NCBI GenBank assembly: GCA_027310605.1
Contig: DAIDAN010000012.1
Coordinates: 1 to 13,408 of the forward strand
Direction: 5' to 3'
Length of the DNA stretch: 13,408 nt
Source of the DNA: Candidatus Aenigmatarchaeota archaeon
GTDB taxonomy: Archaea; Aenigmatarchaeota; Aenigmatarchaeia; Aenigmatarchaeales; DAIDAN01
Shown here piece after piece: positions 12,141 to 13,408 of this stretch. The number at the start of each line of letters is the position of its first letter. Position 1 is the first letter of the stretch. A model generated the notes under the pieces. That model was not told where the DNA came from and ran no database searches. It worked only from the letters and a program-made list of their open reading frames with translations. The position numbers were made by a program, and so were the translations under genes.

Positions 12141-12953
12141 ATGAAGGACAACGCAGCCCCGCTTATCTCTACATCTGTCTTGAAGCAATCTTTCATGCCT
12201 GCAGAAGAAAGTTGCGCGATAAGTCCGCATGCGCTTTATTTCATACAGAAACATTTAAGGGAAAAAGGCGCGGGAAACGAACTGACAGGGGATATAAAAA
12301 TAAATGCCAAGGTGTCAAACAAGGACGGTTTTCATAAAAGCTGCTTTGACATATTGGAAAATAACGGAAAAGAAAAAAATTACAGATGCAGATTAAACGG
12401 CGGCGTAACCGCCCAATTGCGCGGGTTTAAGGATTGCAGCAGAGAATTCTCAATAGAACCTGCAATATTTTCAAAAAAATTCGGGGTTGTCGGAGAGCCT
12501 GATGTTATTTTCTTATCCAAAGAACGAGCGGACATATTGGAATTGAAAAGAAAAACCTCTAATGCGGCTTCAATTATCGACGGCTTGCAAGTGGAGATAT
12601 ATATGGCAATCTTTGAAATGGAAGATTCAAGCATCATTTGCAACGGCTCAAAGCCTGCGTGCATCGGCGATGAATACAAGCCAAACATCAGCGGTCATGT
12701 ATTGTATAGCGACGGAAAGCTCATAAAAATCCAGACAAAGAATAAAACGCTGATACATTTAAAAGCTTCATCGCTGCAGAAAGAAATACAAAGATATAAA
12801 TCCATCTATAATCTGCCTTTGCCAGAAAAATGTTTTCCAGATTGCATTAATGCAAGATATTGCCAAAAAAGAAACAGTGTTTTTTATGAGAATAATGCTC
12901 CAAGTTCCGGAAGGGCTAAAGGAAAAAGCCGCGCATATCGCGCAAGAGCTTGA
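12141..12953 (+). CDS. Cas4/Dna2-like PD-(D/E)XK nuclease with Fe-S cysteines
   Basis: The 270-residue protein has the core of a RecB-like nuclease: GVVGEPDVIF (115-124) provides catalytic D121, DILELKRKTS (131-140) gives E134-x-K136, and QVEIYMAIFE (150-159) matches the QxxxY motif. C231, C235 and C241 near the C-terminus, with a lone upstream Cys (C25), mirror the one-plus-three cysteine plan that holds the 4Fe-4S cluster of Cas4 and Dna2 nucleases. Such enzymes are ssDNA exonucleases acting in DNA repair, replication or CRISPR spacer acquisition. No CRISPR array or other cas gene is in the window, so a repair role is as likely. Its last 22 codons overlap dph2, and those residues (after the cysteines) are basic and low in complexity. 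The spacing is Cx3Cx5C, not quite the usual Cx2Cx5C. Confidence 0.82.
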   Translation: MKDNAAPLISTSVLKQSFMPAEESCAISPHALYFIQKHLREKGAGNELTGDIKINAKVSNKDGFHKSCFDILENNGKEKNYRCRLNGGVTAQLRGFKDCSREFSIEPAIFSKKFGVVGEPDVIFLSKERADILELKRKTSNAASIIDGLQVEIYMAIFEMEDSSIICNGSKPACIGDEYKPNISGHVLYSDGKLIKIQTKNKTLIHLKASSLQKEIQRYKSIYNLPLPEKCFPDCINARYCQKRNSVFYENNAPSSGRAKGKSRAYRARA

Positions 12954-13408
12954 GAAAGAAGGGAACGAAGTGCTGGTGAGCTGCGAGCCTTGTTATGGCG
13001 GATGCGATTTGCGCGACTCGGAGGCGAAGCGGCTCGGCTGCGAAAAGATAATCCATTACGGGCACAGCAAATTCGCGGACTCCGACATTCCTGTAGAATA
13101 TGTTGAAATGAAATCTGAAGAAAAAATAGCAATACCGGAAAACGAAATAAAAAAGATTGACGGATTCAAGAAGGTGGGGCTCATATCAGCCGTGCAGTTT
13201 GTTGATTCGTTGCGTATTGTAAGAAAACAGCTGGAAAAATCCGGAAAAGAAATATTTATCGGAAAATCCGAAAACAAGAACCTTTACGCCGGGCAGGTTC
13301 TCGGATGCAACACAAGCGCCGCGAAAGCTGTTGAAGGCAGGGTTGACTGCTTTCTATATATCGGGTCGGGCAGGTTCCATCCGCTGGGCGTCGCTCTCAA
13401 TACGGGAA
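12886..13408 (+). CDS. dph2: diphthamide biosynthesis enzyme Dph2 (3' partial)
   Basis: Archaeal Dph2 is a 4Fe-4S enzyme that cleaves S-adenosylmethionine to put a 3-amino-3-carboxypropyl group on a His of elongation factor 2, the first step of diphthamide synthesis. The visible 174 residues open with MRIMLQVPEGLKEKAAHIAQ and then CEPCYGGCDLRD (33-44), a family hallmark holding an expected cluster Cys. VLGCNTSAAK (138-147) supplies the second expected cluster Cys (C141), and FLYIGSGRFHPLGVAL (156-171) is the conserved substrate-site region. The third cluster Cys would lie beyond the window. The gene starts 68 bases inside the upstream nuclease gene in another frame. No separate promoter is evident, so it is probably translated from the same mRNA. 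ATG 12895 is an alternative start. Confidence 0.95.
   Translation, partial: MRIMLQVPEGLKEKAAHIAQELEKEGNEVLVSCEPCYGGCDLRDSEAKRLGCEKIIHYGHSKFADSDIPVEYVEMKSEEKIAIPENEIKKIDGFKKVGLISAVQFVDSLRIVRKQLEKSGKEIFIGKSENKNLYAGQVLGCNTSAAKAVEGRVDCFLYIGSGRFHPLGVALNTG

Overview
The window is from an archaeon. It carries archaeal-type phenylalanyl-tRNA synthetase subunits, an archaeal SecY, a DUF106/EMC3-like Oxa1-superfamily protein, a pilin-like protein with a class III signal sequence, a MinD-type ATPase and a diphthamide enzyme (Dph2). Most genes have an A/T-rich TATA-like box about 25-28 bases before the start codon, the signature of leaderless archaeal mRNAs. Short genes, many lone promoters and several lineage-specific unknowns would fit a small-genome lineage such as a DPANN archaeon. 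That placement is inference; no 16S rRNA gene is present.

Layout. 2-1048 (+): 3' part of pheS. 1049-1586: an unusual RNA segment with a degenerate tRNA-like copy, then a type II (serine-like) tRNA that carries a histidine GUG anticodon and a hairpin inserted in the T loop, then a frameshifted C-terminal remnant of a short-chain dehydrogenase gene starting just after the tRNA CCA. 1587-3245 (+): pheT. 3382-4245 (+): a ferritin-like/VIT1 membrane protein, probably for iron or manganese. 4391-5029 (-): an AT-rich HEPN-like orphan. 5070-5453 (-): a small coiled-coil orphan. 5463-5758: terminator and degenerate repeats behind a MinD-family ATPase (5759-6571, -). 6681-6917 (+): a very small type IV pilin-like protein, divergent from minD. 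7085-7546 (-): DUF106/EMC3-like insertase. 7771-9321 (-): SecY. 9438-10190 and 10246-11037 (-): two unrecognised proteins in tandem. 11342-12106 (+): rhomboid protease. 12141-12953 (+): Cas4/Dna2-like PD-(D/E)XK nuclease with four candidate Fe-S cysteines. 12886-end (+): Dph2, overlapping the nuclease by 68 bases and cut by the window edge.

Functional themes are translation (PheRS, the tRNA region, Dph2, which modifies EF2), membrane protein biogenesis and membrane proteolysis (SecY, DUF106, rhomboid), metal handling (VIT1) and surface or cell organisation (MinD, pilin-like). The most unusual part is 1137-1554, where a class II tRNA body with a non-serine anticodon, an inserted T-loop hairpin, a decayed tandem copy and a truncated gene lie side by side. 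The orphan pair at 9438-11037, the lone Cas4-like nuclease and the HEPN-like gene are the other accessory candidates. No CRISPR array, transposase or integrase was seen.
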